A DNA stretch of 64,000 nt from Bacteroidaceae bacterium (lineage in GTDB: Bacteria > Bacteroidota > Bacteroidia > Bacteroidales > Bacteroidaceae). Positions 16,763 to 25,106 of this stretch are shown here, in pieces (position 1 is the first letter of the stretch; every line of letters starts with the position of its first letter). The stretch spans positions 1 through 64,000 of the forward strand of contig JAGCGS010000013.1 of assembly GCA_017649485.1 (NCBI GenBank), in the 5' to 3' direction. The notes beneath the pieces were generated by a model. That model saw only the letters and a list, made by a program, of their open reading frames with translations. It did no database searches and had not been told where the DNA came from. The position numbers were made by a program, and so were the translations under genes.

Positions 16763-17326
16763 ATGGAAACAAGATTCAAGAAGAAAGCTCAGATATTCGA
16801 CATCGTGATAACCGCAGTAGCAGCCATCTTCTCGGTGGGCATCATGCTCTATGGAGTCAACCATTTCGGACTCAATGAGGCATGGCCAGAATTAGTGCTT
16901 AACATGTTCTACATCGCCTGCTTGGTTATGATGTGGATGTACTTCTTCAATAAACTTGACACCCAGCGGTTTAACTACTGGTGCTCAGTGTGCGTGGGCG
17001 TAACGGTGCTGTTGCGCGACATTCTCTTTCCGCCACCATTGGCTAATTTCCCTCTTCATCTTACGTGTCTTACCCTATCGGTACTGCTGCTCCTCATGCT
17101 TACTTTCTTCTATGCCCGCAAGAATTGGAAAAGCTACTCCAAGAGCAACCTGTGGATGATTTGTGCTGTCGATATGGTAATTGCCGCACTCTACAACTAT
17201 GATATCTATCTTGAACCCATCAACGAATACACCGACTATCTGCTAACGGAAATCTGGATTCGCCCCACCATTACCTATGGTCTCGTGGCCTGCTTCGTGA
17301 CGGAGACGGAAAGAAACGACAAATAA
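16763..17326 (+). CDS. Hypothetical integral membrane protein
   Basis: 187 aa, not recognised. Hydrophobicity suggests about five transmembrane segments (about 12-32, 44-62, 73-88, 97-118, 128-146), with a short charged N-terminus METRFKKK and a tail ending TETERNDK. No catalytic motif is visible. It has its own -7 box and is followed by a candidate mobile element, so it is likely transcribed alone. Family assignment would need a search. Confidence 0.7.
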   Translation: METRFKKKAQIFDIVITAVAAIFSVGIMLYGVNHFGLNEAWPELVLNMFYIACLVMMWMYFFNKLDTQRFNYWCSVCVGVTVLLRDILFPPPLANFPLHLTCLTLSVLLLLMLTFFYARKNWKSYSKSNLWMICAVDMVIAALYNYDIYLEPINEYTDYLLTEIWIRPTITYGLVACFVTETERNDK

Positions 17327-17544
17327 TAAAAAGAGTTTTGTAAGCATTCAATTATTTTTTTCGTAAAAAAACTACATAGTTACACTATGGGTGTTAGCAT
17401 ATTGTATATTAATGACTTATGTTAGTGTACCTTTTTAATAAAGTTACATTTTTTAGGCGAAAAAGGCATCTTCAGATGTAAAACCTGCAAAAGTAACAGG
17501 GTACAGACTATGATTCCCTCATCAAAAAGAAGTAATGCGCTCCC

Positions 17545-17565
17545 ACCAAAACAAGTTGTTTTGGT
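17545..17565. repeat. Palindrome, copy 1 (10-bp arms)
   Basis: Perfect inverted repeat ACCAAAACAA / TTGTTTTGGT around a central G (17555). The left flank (CGCTCCC) resembles that of copy 2 but the right flank has diverged, so this looks like a decayed copy of the longer palindrome. Confidence 0.85.
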
Positions 17566-17604
17566 ATCGTCATATTGCCTTCTATTAAGGTGTCGGATAG
17601 TATT

Positions 17605-17639
17605 CGCTCTCACCAAAACAAGTTGTTTTGGTGAGAGCG
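17605..17639. repeat. Palindrome, copy 2 (17-bp arms)
   Basis: Perfect inverted repeat with 17-bp arms (CGCTCTCACCAAAACAA and its complement) around G17622, 67 bp from the centre of copy 1. No T-run follows on either strand, so it is not an ordinary terminator; it looks like a REP-type palindromic unit. Confidence 0.9.
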
Positions 17640-17740
17640 TAAGCAATGTAACTTCCGAGAGAAGATAAACTTGATTAAAGTCAATACGTATCAAACGATT
17701 AACAAGAATAGTGTAACTATGAACTAAAACTATGAAATAA

Positions 17741-18739
17741 TCAGAATCGTTTGCCAAGAATCAAACGGGTGCGCCATTTGTAGTGCCTGATTCGAATGGA
17801 TTCATAGTCGCCTGCGGAGGAGTAGTTGTACACCAATGTGAGACCTGCGAAGAAGTGCTTGAAATAGTGTACAACGGATGCGCGACCTACTAAGGAAATC
17901 TCGGGGAACGTTGCAGGCAGCTCTTCATTATGCCCCATCATGACGACTTTGTTCTCACGCCATAGCACCAGCGAAGGCAAGGCGGAAAGATGTAGGAGCC
18001 ATTGGCGATGGGGTACAAAGTTGTAGCCATAGCCTACGCCTACACTGAAATAGTTGAGCTTGATCTTGCGGATATTGTCTTCCTGATAATACTCCTCATC
18101 TTGGTTTACGATGTCAACACTGCCGTGGTGGAAAGAGGCACCCAACATCAAGCTTCCGGCACTGCGCTTCTGGATAAAAGACTGACTAAAGGCGGCAGGA
18201 TAAGAGAACTTTCGTCCATTAAAGGCATAATAGCCATTGATGGTCATACTTGACTCCTCGATTTCGTCATTCAAATGCTCATATATATCTCCCCATCTGA
18301 CAGTACCTTCAAAACTGCCATTTTTCTCGTAGATAAAGTCGAAGCCATAGCGATTGCTGTAGGAGTTGATGTTAAACTCAGTGCTTGTTTTTCTGCCAAA
18401 CAAATGTTCCGGATTAACGGCAAAAGCCACCGCCAAGCCACGATAATTGGCGCTTAAAGTAACCGTATGACGAAGGGGATCCCAAAAGCGAACGTTTGCC
18501 TTACTATCATCAAACATGGTGAGTTTCAATGTAAAATTCGTACCTGACAGATTATTAATTAGGCGTAGTGTCCAACGACTGTCAGGCCTCACCACATAAT
18601 TAGTATCTGTCTTGGGTGTTTTCTGCCTCACCTCCAACATACTGTCAAGTTTGTTGAGCAAAGGGATCCGTAATTGTGCCGTTGTATTAGACGAACACAG
18701 CAGCAGCATCAGCCAAGTAATAAAAAGGCATCTAAACAT
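17741..18739 (-). CDS. DUF4421-family outer-membrane protein
   Basis: 332 aa from ATG 18739 (an upstream TTG at 18748 in frame is less likely). Signal peptide about 1-22 (LCSSNTTAQ). The DTNYVVRPDSRWTLRL segment near residue 45 and the repeated amphipathic strands (HTVTLSANYRGLAVAFAV, NYFSVGVGYGYNF, RLILGKRF at the end) fit DUF4421, a Bacteroidetes beta-barrel family with no known function. Monocistronic; its 3' end is 20 bp from the candidate MITE. Confidence 0.78.
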   Translation of the reverse strand: MFRCLFITWLMLLLCSSNTTAQLRIPLLNKLDSMLEVRQKTPKTDTNYVVRPDSRWTLRLINNLSGTNFTLKLTMFDDSKANVRFWDPLRHTVTLSANYRGLAVAFAVNPEHLFGRKTSTEFNINSYSNRYGFDFIYEKNGSFEGTVRWGDIYEHLNDEIEESSMTINGYYAFNGRKFSYPAAFSQSFIQKRSAGSLMLGASFHHGSVDIVNQDEEYYQEDNIRKIKLNYFSVGVGYGYNFVPHRQWLLHLSALPSLVLWRENKVVMMGHNEELPATFPEISLVGRASVVHYFKHFFAGLTLVYNYSSAGDYESIRIRHYKWRTRLILGKRF

Positions 18740-18780
18740 CTCCAACAAACGTTCTTGTCAAAAAAAATTTACAAAATAAT

Positions 18781-18812
18781 TTTGAAATCTCAATTATTTA
18801 CTATACCTTTGC
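18781..18812 (+). promoter_or_regulatory. Orphan promoter on the plus strand
   Basis: TTTG (18781-18784), 19 bp, TACCTTTGC (18804-18812). It points away from the DUF4421 gene and toward the 3' end of the opposite-strand rnf operon; no coding sequence lies in front of it, only a short hairpin region ending in a terminator. Confidence 0.6.
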
Positions 18813-18817
18813 ATAGG

Positions 18818-18888
18818 TTTGATTTATCAAATCACTTATTTGAATTTCGGTGTAAAGGCAATTGTCTGTGAAGATAGTTGCCTTTTTT
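18818..18888 (+). ncRNA. Candidate small RNA of about 70 nt
   Basis: A consensus promoter (18781-18812) and an intrinsic terminator (arms 18857-18866 and 18873-18882, then six T at 18883-18888) frame this stretch with no reading frame between. Near its start a 6-bp stem TTTGAT/ATCAAA is possible. The 3' end stops 4 bp short of the rnfA stop codon on the other strand. The hairpin could equally serve as a bidirectional terminator of the rnf operon, so the RNA itself is inferred. Confidence 0.35.
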
Positions 18889-18891
18889 ATA

Positions 18892-19470
18892 TCATACTTT
18901 TACTACACCGCTAAAGCCCATGAAAGCCATAGCGAGCAAGCCTGCCACGATGAGTGCTATAGGCGTTCCTTTCATGCCCTTGGGGATGTTCACAAGGCTC
19001 ATCTGCTCACGAATACCCGCAAACAGTGTTAGTGCCAAGCCAAAGCCAATGGCAGTAGAGAACGCATATACTACACCTGTCAAGAGGTCGTAATCCTTCT
19101 GAATCACCAGAATGGCTACACCAAGTACGGCACAGTTAGTAGTGATAAGAGGCAGGAAAACGCCCAATGCCTGATAGAACGATGGCGAAACCTTCTTGAG
19201 AACAATCTCTAACATCTGCACCAATGAGGCGATGACAAGAATGAAAGTGATTGTCTGTAAATATTGTAAGCCGAAAGCATCGAGCACGAACTTCTGTATC
19301 AGGTAAGTAACAATGGTGGCGAGCACCAACACGAATGCCACTGCGGCACTCATGCCTAAAGCCGTATCAATCTTTTTGGATACTCCCAGGAACGGACAGA
19401 TGCCGAGGAACTGAGAGAAGACGATGTTATTAACGAAAATCGCCGCGATAAAAATAATTAAATATTCCAT
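18892..19470 (-). CDS. rnfA: Electron transport complex subunit RnfA
   Basis: Membrane subunit of the Rnf complex (ferredoxin:NAD oxidoreductase coupled to Na+ or H+ export); 192 aa with six transmembrane segments. Family hallmarks: NNIVFSQFLGICPFLGVSKK, where a Cys helps bind the intramembrane iron centre, and VFLPLITTNCAVLGVAI with the second conserved Cys. Last gene of the operon, 12 bp after rnfE. RnfA and RnfE are inverted-topology homologs, and both conserved Cys motifs are present in each here. Confidence 0.95.
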   Translation of the reverse strand: MEYLIIFIAAIFVNNIVFSQFLGICPFLGVSKKIDTALGMSAAVAFVLVLATIVTYLIQKFVLDAFGLQYLQTITFILVIASLVQMLEIVLKKVSPSFYQALGVFLPLITTNCAVLGVAILVIQKDYDLLTGVVYAFSTAIGFGLALTLFAGIREQMSLVNIPKGMKGTPIALIVAGLLAMAFMGFSGVVKV

Positions 19471-19482
19471 ATCAGTTCTGTT

Positions 19483-20073
19483 TTATCCGTTAACTTTTCT
19501 CATACTGTTAACCGCTGCACAAAGATAGCCCAAAGCGATGAAAGCACCAGGAGCAAGAACAAAGAGCAGCATACCGTAGTCTTCAGGAACAAGAGAGAGG
19601 TTGAACACCTTGCCAGTGCCCAATAACTCACGCACAGCACCCAGCAATGTGAGAGCCATGGTGAAGCCCAAGCCGATGCCCAAGCCATCGAAGAACGAAG
19701 ACACAGGACCGTTCTTAGATGCAAACGCCTCTGCGCGACCTAATACGATGCAGTTCACCACAATCAGCGGAATGAACAAGCCAAGCGTCTTGTAGAGATC
19801 AGGGAAATACGCCTGCATCACCATCTGCAGCAACGTCACAAACGATGCGATGATGACAATGAAGGAAGGAATGCGCACCATATTGGGGATGACATTCTTG
19901 ACAGCCGCAATCACGGTGTTTGAACAAATCAGCACGAAGGCTGTGGCAAGACCCATCGACATGCCATTGATGGCACTGGAAGTTGTACCCAGTGTGGGGC
20001 ACATACCCAACATCAAGACAAACGTGGGGTTCTCGTTGACGATACCGTTTATTAAAACTTTCAGGTTACTCAT
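19483..20073 (-). CDS. rnfE: Electron transport complex subunit RnfE
   Basis: 196-aa membrane subunit of Rnf, homologous to RnfA and NqrD. Contains MLGMCPTLGTTSSAINGM (first Cys motif) and LFIPLIVVNCIVLGRAEAFASKNG (second Cys motif), then a long loop with DGLGIGLGFTMALTLLGAVRELLG. Six hydrophobic segments. Starts 19 bp after rnfG and is followed by rnfA after 12 bp. Confidence 0.95.
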   Translation of the reverse strand: MSNLKVLINGIVNENPTFVLMLGMCPTLGTTSSAINGMSMGLATAFVLICSNTVIAAVKNVIPNMVRIPSFIVIIASFVTLLQMVMQAYFPDLYKTLGLFIPLIVVNCIVLGRAEAFASKNGPVSSFFDGLGIGLGFTMALTLLGAVRELLGTGKVFNLSLVPEDYGMLLFVLAPGAFIALGYLCAAVNSMRKVNG

Positions 20074-20092
20074 AATCTAATCCCCTCCTCTA

Positions 20093-20746
20093 TTAATTAG
20101 CGGCACCTTTTGAGGTAGCCTGTTCCACTTTAATATTTGCATTGGCCTGCGTACTTGCACCTGATGTACCATCAACCTGCTGGCCAGAATAAGCTGCATA
20201 AGCAGCATTTACAGCCTTCAGGAAGGCACGTGAGGTGATGGTTGACGCTGTGATGGCATCAATCTGTCCGCCGTCCTTGCTCACCGATAGGGCACCATTC
20301 TTAGGACTCTTGCCAGTGATGTCGCCCTTGTTGCCACTCTTGAACCAAACATCGGCCTTGGCACCCAAGCCAGGAGTTTCTGCATGATTCAACAGCGAAT
20401 AGTCATTAATATTACCGTCTTTATCGAAACCCACCAGGATGGTAAGGTCGCCACCAAAGCCCATGACGGTAGATTCAACAGCGGCACCAATAAACTCACT
20501 GCCTTTCATGGCAGGATAGATGGTATATTCAACGCCATCAACCACCTGGGTCTTCTGCTCTGCAATGGGATTATTGTCGAAGCCTGGTACAACAGCGTTT
20601 ACCGCATCGCTCAATGTCTTGGCATTTGCAGCGGCTATAGGCTCTTTGGTCACCTCATTCATAACCGCCAGCAAACCTACACAGATGATGGTGATGCCTG
20701 TGAGCACCAGCACCATATTCTTTAATGATGATTCTAACTTCTTCAT
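20093..20746 (-). CDS. rnfG: Electron transport complex subunit RnfG
   Basis: 217 aa; one N-terminal membrane helix (about 10-28) and a periplasmic FMN-binding domain. The covalent FMN attachment region is DAITASTITSRAFLKAV near residue 160, where a Thr of the (S/T)x(S/T)T-type motif carries FMN by a phosphoester bond in this family. The C-terminal 25 residues (GTSGASTQANANIKVEQATSKG) are a low-complexity tail. Its ATG overlaps the rnfD stop by 4 bp (ATGA), indicating translational coupling. Confidence 0.93.
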   Translation of the reverse strand: MKKLESSLKNMVLVLTGITIICVGLLAVMNEVTKEPIAAANAKTLSDAVNAVVPGFDNNPIAEQKTQVVDGVEYTIYPAMKGSEFIGAAVESTVMGFGGDLTILVGFDKDGNINDYSLLNHAETPGLGAKADVWFKSGNKGDITGKSPKNGALSVSKDGGQIDAITASTITSRAFLKAVNAAYAAYSGQQVDGTSGASTQANANIKVEQATSKGAAN

Positions 20747-21750
20747 TTCTTTATTTGTACAGCCTTGCTGCTGAATCTTTGAGGTTTAACATACGTATTG
20801 ATAAGAGGTACGAACGCATTCATGATAAAGATTGCGAATGACATACCTTCAGGATAAGAGCCCCACAGACGGATAACCATAGTGATAAGACCGATGCAGA
20901 CACCATAGATAAGTTGTCCGCGATGGCTCATCGGTGAGGTTACATAGTCTGTAGCCATGAAGATGGCACCCAGCATCAGACCACCACTGAGCAGATGATA
21001 CTCAGGTGAAGGATAGATAGTTGGGTCAATCAAATACATGATACCTGCAAACACACACCCCGTAACTAATATAGAAACAGGAATATGCCAGGTGATAATC
21101 TTCTTCCACAGCATATAAGCACCGCCTAACAGCAACGCCAAGGCACTAACTTCACCCAATGAACCTCCTATATTGTTTCCAAGCAGCATACCCAACGCGT
21201 CGGGCAAATCACCCAATGCTGCAGGATTACCAGTAACGGCTTGCTTCATCAACGACAAAGGTGTAGCTGCTGTAGTAGCATCCACATAAGAGGTTAGCTG
21301 TCCTGCTACAGGCCATGAGGTCATCTGTACAGGGAATGAAATCAACAGGAAAATACGGCCTGCCAATGCGGGGTTAAAGGGGTTGCAGCCCAAGCCACCG
21401 AACGACATCTTACCTACGCCAATGGCAAACAAGGCACCGAGGATGATAATCCAAATGGGGAGGTTAGATGGCAAGTTGAACGCCAGCAGTACACCGGTAA
21501 TGATGGCAGAGCCATCGGTGATGGTGAGACGTTCCCGCTTCAAGATATACTTGCTAATGGCCCACTCGAAGAAAATACAAGCAGCTACTGATACAGCAGT
21601 AACCACCAGTGCACCAATGCCAAAAGCCAGGAGTGAAACCAAGAAAGCTGGTATCAGTGCGATAAGTACACCGTACATATTCTTCTGCACACTATCATTG
21701 GCATGGTCGTGGGGCGAAGGAGATACTATTAATTTATTATCCATAGTCAT
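20743..21750 (-). CDS. rnfD: Electron transport complex subunit RnfD
   Basis: 335-aa membrane subunit with covalently bound FMN, homologous to NqrB. Visible family segments: PHDHANDSVQKNMYGVLIALIPA at the N-terminus, GGLGCNPFNPALAGRIFLLISFP, the flavinylation region VDATTAATPLSLM (the family motif is normally DGVTGATPL-like, here TTAATPL) and ATDYVTSPMSHRGQLIYG. The ATG overlaps the rnfC stop by one base (TAATG). Confidence 0.94.
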   Translation of the reverse strand: MTMDNKLIVSPSPHDHANDSVQKNMYGVLIALIPAFLVSLLAFGIGALVVTAVSVAACIFFEWAISKYILKRERLTITDGSAIITGVLLAFNLPSNLPIWIIILGALFAIGVGKMSFGGLGCNPFNPALAGRIFLLISFPVQMTSWPVAGQLTSYVDATTAATPLSLMKQAVTGNPAALGDLPDALGMLLGNNIGGSLGEVSALALLLGGAYMLWKKIITWHIPVSILVTGCVFAGIMYLIDPTIYPSPEYHLLSGGLMLGAIFMATDYVTSPMSHRGQLIYGVCIGLITMVIRLWGSYPEGMSFAIFIMNAFVPLINTYVKPQRFSSKAVQIKK

Positions 21751-23087
21751 TATTTTTTAGCACTGCGGGCACGAATGATAGCTCCTACCCTCGCCTTACC
21801 CAAGCTGATGTAATCCAGCAATGGACGATTGGCAGGACAGGTGAACTGGCAGGCGCCGCAACTCAAGCAGTCCATAATGTCTTCTTTCTCTAATCTCTCG
21901 AACTCAGCATGCTCAGCCAACTGTGCGATGAGATAAGGCTCCAAGCCCATCGGGCATGCACTCACGCACTTGGCACAACGGATACATGGTTGTGGCTCGC
22001 CACGCTTGGCATCCTTTATATTTAATATGGTAATGCCAGACGTGCCTTTTGCTGTAGGCACCTCAGTATTGACCAGTGCCTTACCCATCATAGGACCGCC
22101 ACTGATGACCTTGCCTGTATCTTCAGGCAAACCGCCACAAGCATCGATGAGTTGCTGAATAGGAGTACCGATGCGTGCCAGGAAGTTGCCAGGATTCTTG
22201 ACAGACTTACCAGTAACGGTTACCACGCGTTCAAACAAAGGTTTGTTTTTCTGCACAGCCTCATAAACAGCGAAGGCAGTACCTACATTCTGCACCAATG
22301 CACCCGTAGAGATAGGCAATGCTCCACTACCAACGTATTTGTTGGTAATGGCTTGAATAAGCTGTTTCTCACCTCCTTGCGGATATTTCATTCTAAGAGG
22401 CACAATCTCAATGCCTTTAAAATCTTTGGCAGCATCGCTCAAAGCCTTGATAGCGTCAGGTTTATTGTTTTCTACACCAATGTAAGCCTTGTTTACACGC
22501 ATAGACTTCATGAGAATGCTCACACCCACCACAATCTCAGGAGCATGTTCCACCATCAATCGATGATCGGCTGTAAGGTAAGGCTCACACTCGGCACCGT
22601 TAATTACCACACACTCAGGTTTGAAAGCAGGAGGTGGAGAAAGTTTCACTTGTGTAGGGAAGCAAGCACCGCCTAAACCAACGATGCCCATATCTGCCAC
22701 TTTCTTATTGATTTCTTCTGGAGTGAGTGTGCACTCCTTCACCAGCGTGTCAGTACGGTCGATGCTCTCAAGCCACTCATCACCCTCCACATCAATGAAG
22801 ATGGCAGGCTTTGGGTAGCCACTGGCATCGATGATGGTGTCAATCTTTGACACCTTACCACTAACGGATGAATGAATGGCAGCAGACACGAAACCTCCAG
22901 GTTCCGCAATTTTCTGCCCCACTTTCACCGTATCACCCTTTGCCACGAGAGGTTTTGAGGGGGCGCCAATGTGCTGACTCAACAAGATGGCCACCTTGTT
23001 GGGGATTACAGCCTTGACGATGGGCTGACCTGCTGAAAGTTTATTTCCGTGAGGATGAACTCCTCCGATTGAAAATGTCTTCAACAT
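21750..23087 (-). CDS. rnfC: Electron transport complex subunit RnfC
   Basis: 445 aa, the peripheral subunit that carries the NADH/FMN site and two [4Fe-4S] clusters. N-terminal barrel-sandwich region with IGAPSKPLVAKGDTVKVGQKIAEP; flavin/NAD domain starting GIVGLGGACFPTQVKL and VINGAECEPYLTADHRLM; C-terminal clusters CIRCAKCVSACP and CLSCGACQFTCP. Fourteen bp behind rnfB. The length matches the short RnfC form without the long Ala/Lys repeat tail of enterobacteria. Confidence 0.95.
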   Translation of the reverse strand: MLKTFSIGGVHPHGNKLSAGQPIVKAVIPNKVAILLSQHIGAPSKPLVAKGDTVKVGQKIAEPGGFVSAAIHSSVSGKVSKIDTIIDASGYPKPAIFIDVEGDEWLESIDRTDTLVKECTLTPEEINKKVADMGIVGLGGACFPTQVKLSPPPAFKPECVVINGAECEPYLTADHRLMVEHAPEIVVGVSILMKSMRVNKAYIGVENNKPDAIKALSDAAKDFKGIEIVPLRMKYPQGGEKQLIQAITNKYVGSGALPISTGALVQNVGTAFAVYEAVQKNKPLFERVVTVTGKSVKNPGNFLARIGTPIQQLIDACGGLPEDTGKVISGGPMMGKALVNTEVPTAKGTSGITILNIKDAKRGEPQPCIRCAKCVSACPMGLEPYLIAQLAEHAEFERLEKEDIMDCLSCGACQFTCPANRPLLDYISLGKARVGAIIRARSAKK

Positions 23088-23101
23088 ATATCTAAATGTT
23101 T

Positions 23102-24520
23102 TTATTTACTTGGTTTATACAGCGTAGAAGCTATCTTATCTACTACAGCTACAGCTTCTTCCTTCGACTTGGCGGCAATCTTCTGAGGAGCCATCAAACC
23201 TGTGGTTTTAACAGGTACCAACGGACTATTGTCCACCAAACGCGTTTCAGCTTTCTGAGGATTCTTAGCTGCCATAGCCAATGCCTGAGCAGCTATCTTA
23301 GCTACCACATCAACCTTAGGATGAGCAGCAATGTTCACCAACTCAAAAGTAGGTACAGCAACCTTTGCTGCAGCAGGTTTATCTGTAGATGAAGGAGTAG
23401 CTTCGGATGCCTTAGGCGCTTCAGCAGGAGCGGCTTTCAGCAAAGCTGCTATCTTAGCCATTACCTCGTCACCTCCAACAGAACACGACTTATCACCTAT
23501 GCCACCCTCTTTCACAATAGCACCAGCAAATGCCGCACAGTCATCAAAACCACAAGCTGCACAATTGGCTTGTGGCAACAGGTTTGCAATGGAAGCGACA
23601 CTTGGCATCGCTACGGAAGCTGTTGCTACAGGCTTTTCAGCTTGAGCTGCAGGCATGGCAATGGGTTTTGTATCTGTTGCAGGAACAGCAGGTTTAACAG
23701 GCTTAGGTGGGAAATTCAAGTCAATGATGGCATGGGTAGGACAAACATCCACGCACTTACGGCAAGACTTACACTTATTGAAGTCGATATAGGCCACATT
23801 GTTAGCCACTGTAATAGCTCCAAATGGACAAGTCTTCTCGCACTTGCCACAACCGATGCAACCTACAGAACAAGCCTTGCGAGTTACAGCGCCCTTATCT
23901 TTATTTACGCAACGCACATACACACGACGGTTCTTCAAGCCCTTTTTGCGCAACTCAATGATGCTCTTGGGACAAGCTTTCACACAAGCACCACAAGCGG
24001 TACACTTATTGTCGTCCACCTCTGGCAACCCAGTTTCAGGATTGACATTGATGGCACCGAACTTACAAGCCATGGTGCAATCGCCACAACCCAAACAGCC
24101 ATAGCTACATCCCGTTTCACCACCATAGAGAGCAGCAGCAATGGCACAGCTCTTCACTCCATCATATCGGTTAATACGCGGACGGTTGGCACAAGTACCA
24201 TTACACCTCAAGACAGCTACCATTGGCTCCTTGGCTTCTGCAGTGAGTCCCATAACGGCAGCTACCTTCTCCATCACGGGCTGACCACCCACAGGGCAGG
24301 ACTTACCTTCCAGTGAACCAGCCTTCACGATGGCACTTGCCAAACCGCTACAACCTGGATAGCCGCAACCTCCACAGTTGGCTTGAGGTAACACCTCAGC
24401 TACCTGAGCGATACGCGGGTCTTCATACACAGCAAATCTCTTAGAAGCTACGTAAAGCACCAATGCTGCCACCAATGCCATTACCCCTACTGAGATCACT
24501 GCTATCAGAATTACATTCAT
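23102..24520 (-). CDS. rnfB: Electron transport complex subunit RnfB, extended, six predicted [4Fe-4S] sites
   Basis: 472 aa, ferredoxin-like subunit that accepts electrons from ferredoxin. One membrane helix (about 4-25), then a 4Fe-4S domain with C49, C52, C57, C75 (CGGCGYPGC...C). The middle has four CxxCxxCxxxC motifs (CLGCGDCTMAC, CTACGACVKAC, CIGCGKCEKTC, CKSCRKCVDVC). After a Pro/Ala/Lys linker, a second 4Fe-4S-type domain (CAACGFDDC...C, about residue 315-350) repeats the N-terminal one, and an Ala/Lys-rich tail follows. E. coli RsxB has about 190 aa and three clusters, so this form is much expanded. First rnf gene, 43 bp after rseC. Confidence 0.92.
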   Translation of the reverse strand: MNVILIAVISVGVMALVAALVLYVASKRFAVYEDPRIAQVAEVLPQANCGGCGYPGCSGLASAIVKAGSLEGKSCPVGGQPVMEKVAAVMGLTAEAKEPMVAVLRCNGTCANRPRINRYDGVKSCAIAAALYGGETGCSYGCLGCGDCTMACKFGAINVNPETGLPEVDDNKCTACGACVKACPKSIIELRKKGLKNRRVYVRCVNKDKGAVTRKACSVGCIGCGKCEKTCPFGAITVANNVAYIDFNKCKSCRKCVDVCPTHAIIDLNFPPKPVKPAVPATDTKPIAMPAAQAEKPVATASVAMPSVASIANLLPQANCAACGFDDCAAFAGAIVKEGGIGDKSCSVGGDEVMAKIAALLKAAPAEAPKASEATPSSTDKPAAAKVAVPTFELVNIAAHPKVDVVAKIAAQALAMAAKNPQKAETRLVDNSPLVPVKTTGLMAPQKIAAKSKEEAVAVVDKIASTLYKPSK

Positions 24521-24563
24521 AAATTAGTTAGTATTAAGTTGTTGATTATAATCATTTAAATCA

Positions 24564-24995
24564 TCAGTTCATAGGTTGCACCGAGAAATTGAATGCTTTT
24601 TTCATCTTATCTTTCCCAAAGTAATACAACAGAAAATAATAAACTGCTATGCAAACCAAAGAGCCGAGTGCCACACTGAGTTCATGTTCTTTGCCAAACC
24701 ATGACATAAAACCGATAAGTAATGCCATCAATAACAGCAATGGCAACAGATAGCCATACCATACAGCCTTACGCCCCATACTTGTGGAACCAATGACCCA
24801 TACTTTATCACCCACATGATAACGTAAGGCTTCCTTATCATATACCCTAATAAGATGTTCCTTTGATTCGGCTGTTGTGCAATGAGTCTTGATACTGCAT
24901 GAAGAACATGCGGCCGTCTGCACTATCTTAACCTGCAGAAAGTTACCTTCAATCTGCAGGACCTCTCCACTATGTTTAACTACATCGTTCTTCAT
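24564..24995 (-). CDS. rseC: RseC/SoxR-reducing-system-type membrane protein
   Basis: 143 aa, RseC/MucC family (PF04246). The N-terminal domain has the Cys pattern TAACSSCSIKTHC that probably holds an Fe-S cluster; two membrane helices follow (about 82-100 and 107-126). In E. coli an RseC protein works with the Rsx/Rnf complex to reduce SoxR. It is the first gene of the rnf operon here, with the promoter directly upstream. The exact partner in this organism is inferred from the context. Confidence 0.88.
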   Translation of the reverse strand: MKNDVVKHSGEVLQIEGNFLQVKIVQTAACSSCSIKTHCTTAESKEHLIRVYDKEALRYHVGDKVWVIGSTSMGRKAVWYGYLLPLLLLMALLIGFMSWFGKEHELSVALGSLVCIAVYYFLLYYFGKDKMKKAFNFSVQPMN

Positions 24996-25025
24996 GGTTA
25001 CAATTGTTCTAAAACGAATAACCTT

Positions 25026-25057
25026 GCAAATTTAATGTTTTATATTGTAAAGACAAA
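25026..25057 (-). promoter_or_regulatory. Promoter of the rseC-rnf operon
   Basis: Minus strand TTTG (25057-25054), 19 bp, TAAATTTGC (25034-25026), 30 bp before the rseC ATG. Its -33 element is within the T-run of the upstream gene's terminator. Confidence 0.65.
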
Positions 25058-25062
25058 AAAAA

Positions 25063-25089
25063 GGGAGATGATTTTGGCAACCATCCCCC
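25063..25089 (-). terminator. Terminator of the DUF3078 gene
   Basis: Minus strand: 9-bp stem (25089-25081 with 25071-25063, two G-U pairs) and a run of eight T (25062-25055). It is 18 bp after the stop codon at 25107. Confidence 0.75.
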
Positions 25090-25106
25090 TATTCTGGCAA
25101 TATTTA

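Larger units (their letters stand above)
17375..17721. mobile_element. Candidate MITE (non-autonomous transposon), 347 bp
   Basis: The two ends are a perfect 14-bp inverted repeat: CATAGTTACACTAT (17375-17388) and its complement at 17708-17721. Similarity continues weakly inward for about 80 bp on each side (for example AAGTTACATT at 17441-17450 against its complement at 17645-17654, at nearly equal distance from the ends). The element is flanked immediately by a direct 5-bp repeat AACTA (17370-17374 and 17722-17726), as expected of a target-site duplication. There is no transposase. A reading frame on the minus strand crosses one end of it and is judged spurious. The inside carries two large palindromes. 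Confidence 0.6.

Noticed and set aside
17422-17757. 111-aa minus-strand frame
   Set aside because: It runs through the palindromes and the right end of the candidate MITE and overlaps the end of the DUF4421 gene; composition not protein-like.
23570-24316. 248-aa plus-strand Thr/His-rich frame
   Set aside because: Antisense to rnfB; its composition simply mirrors Cys/Gly/Ala codons.
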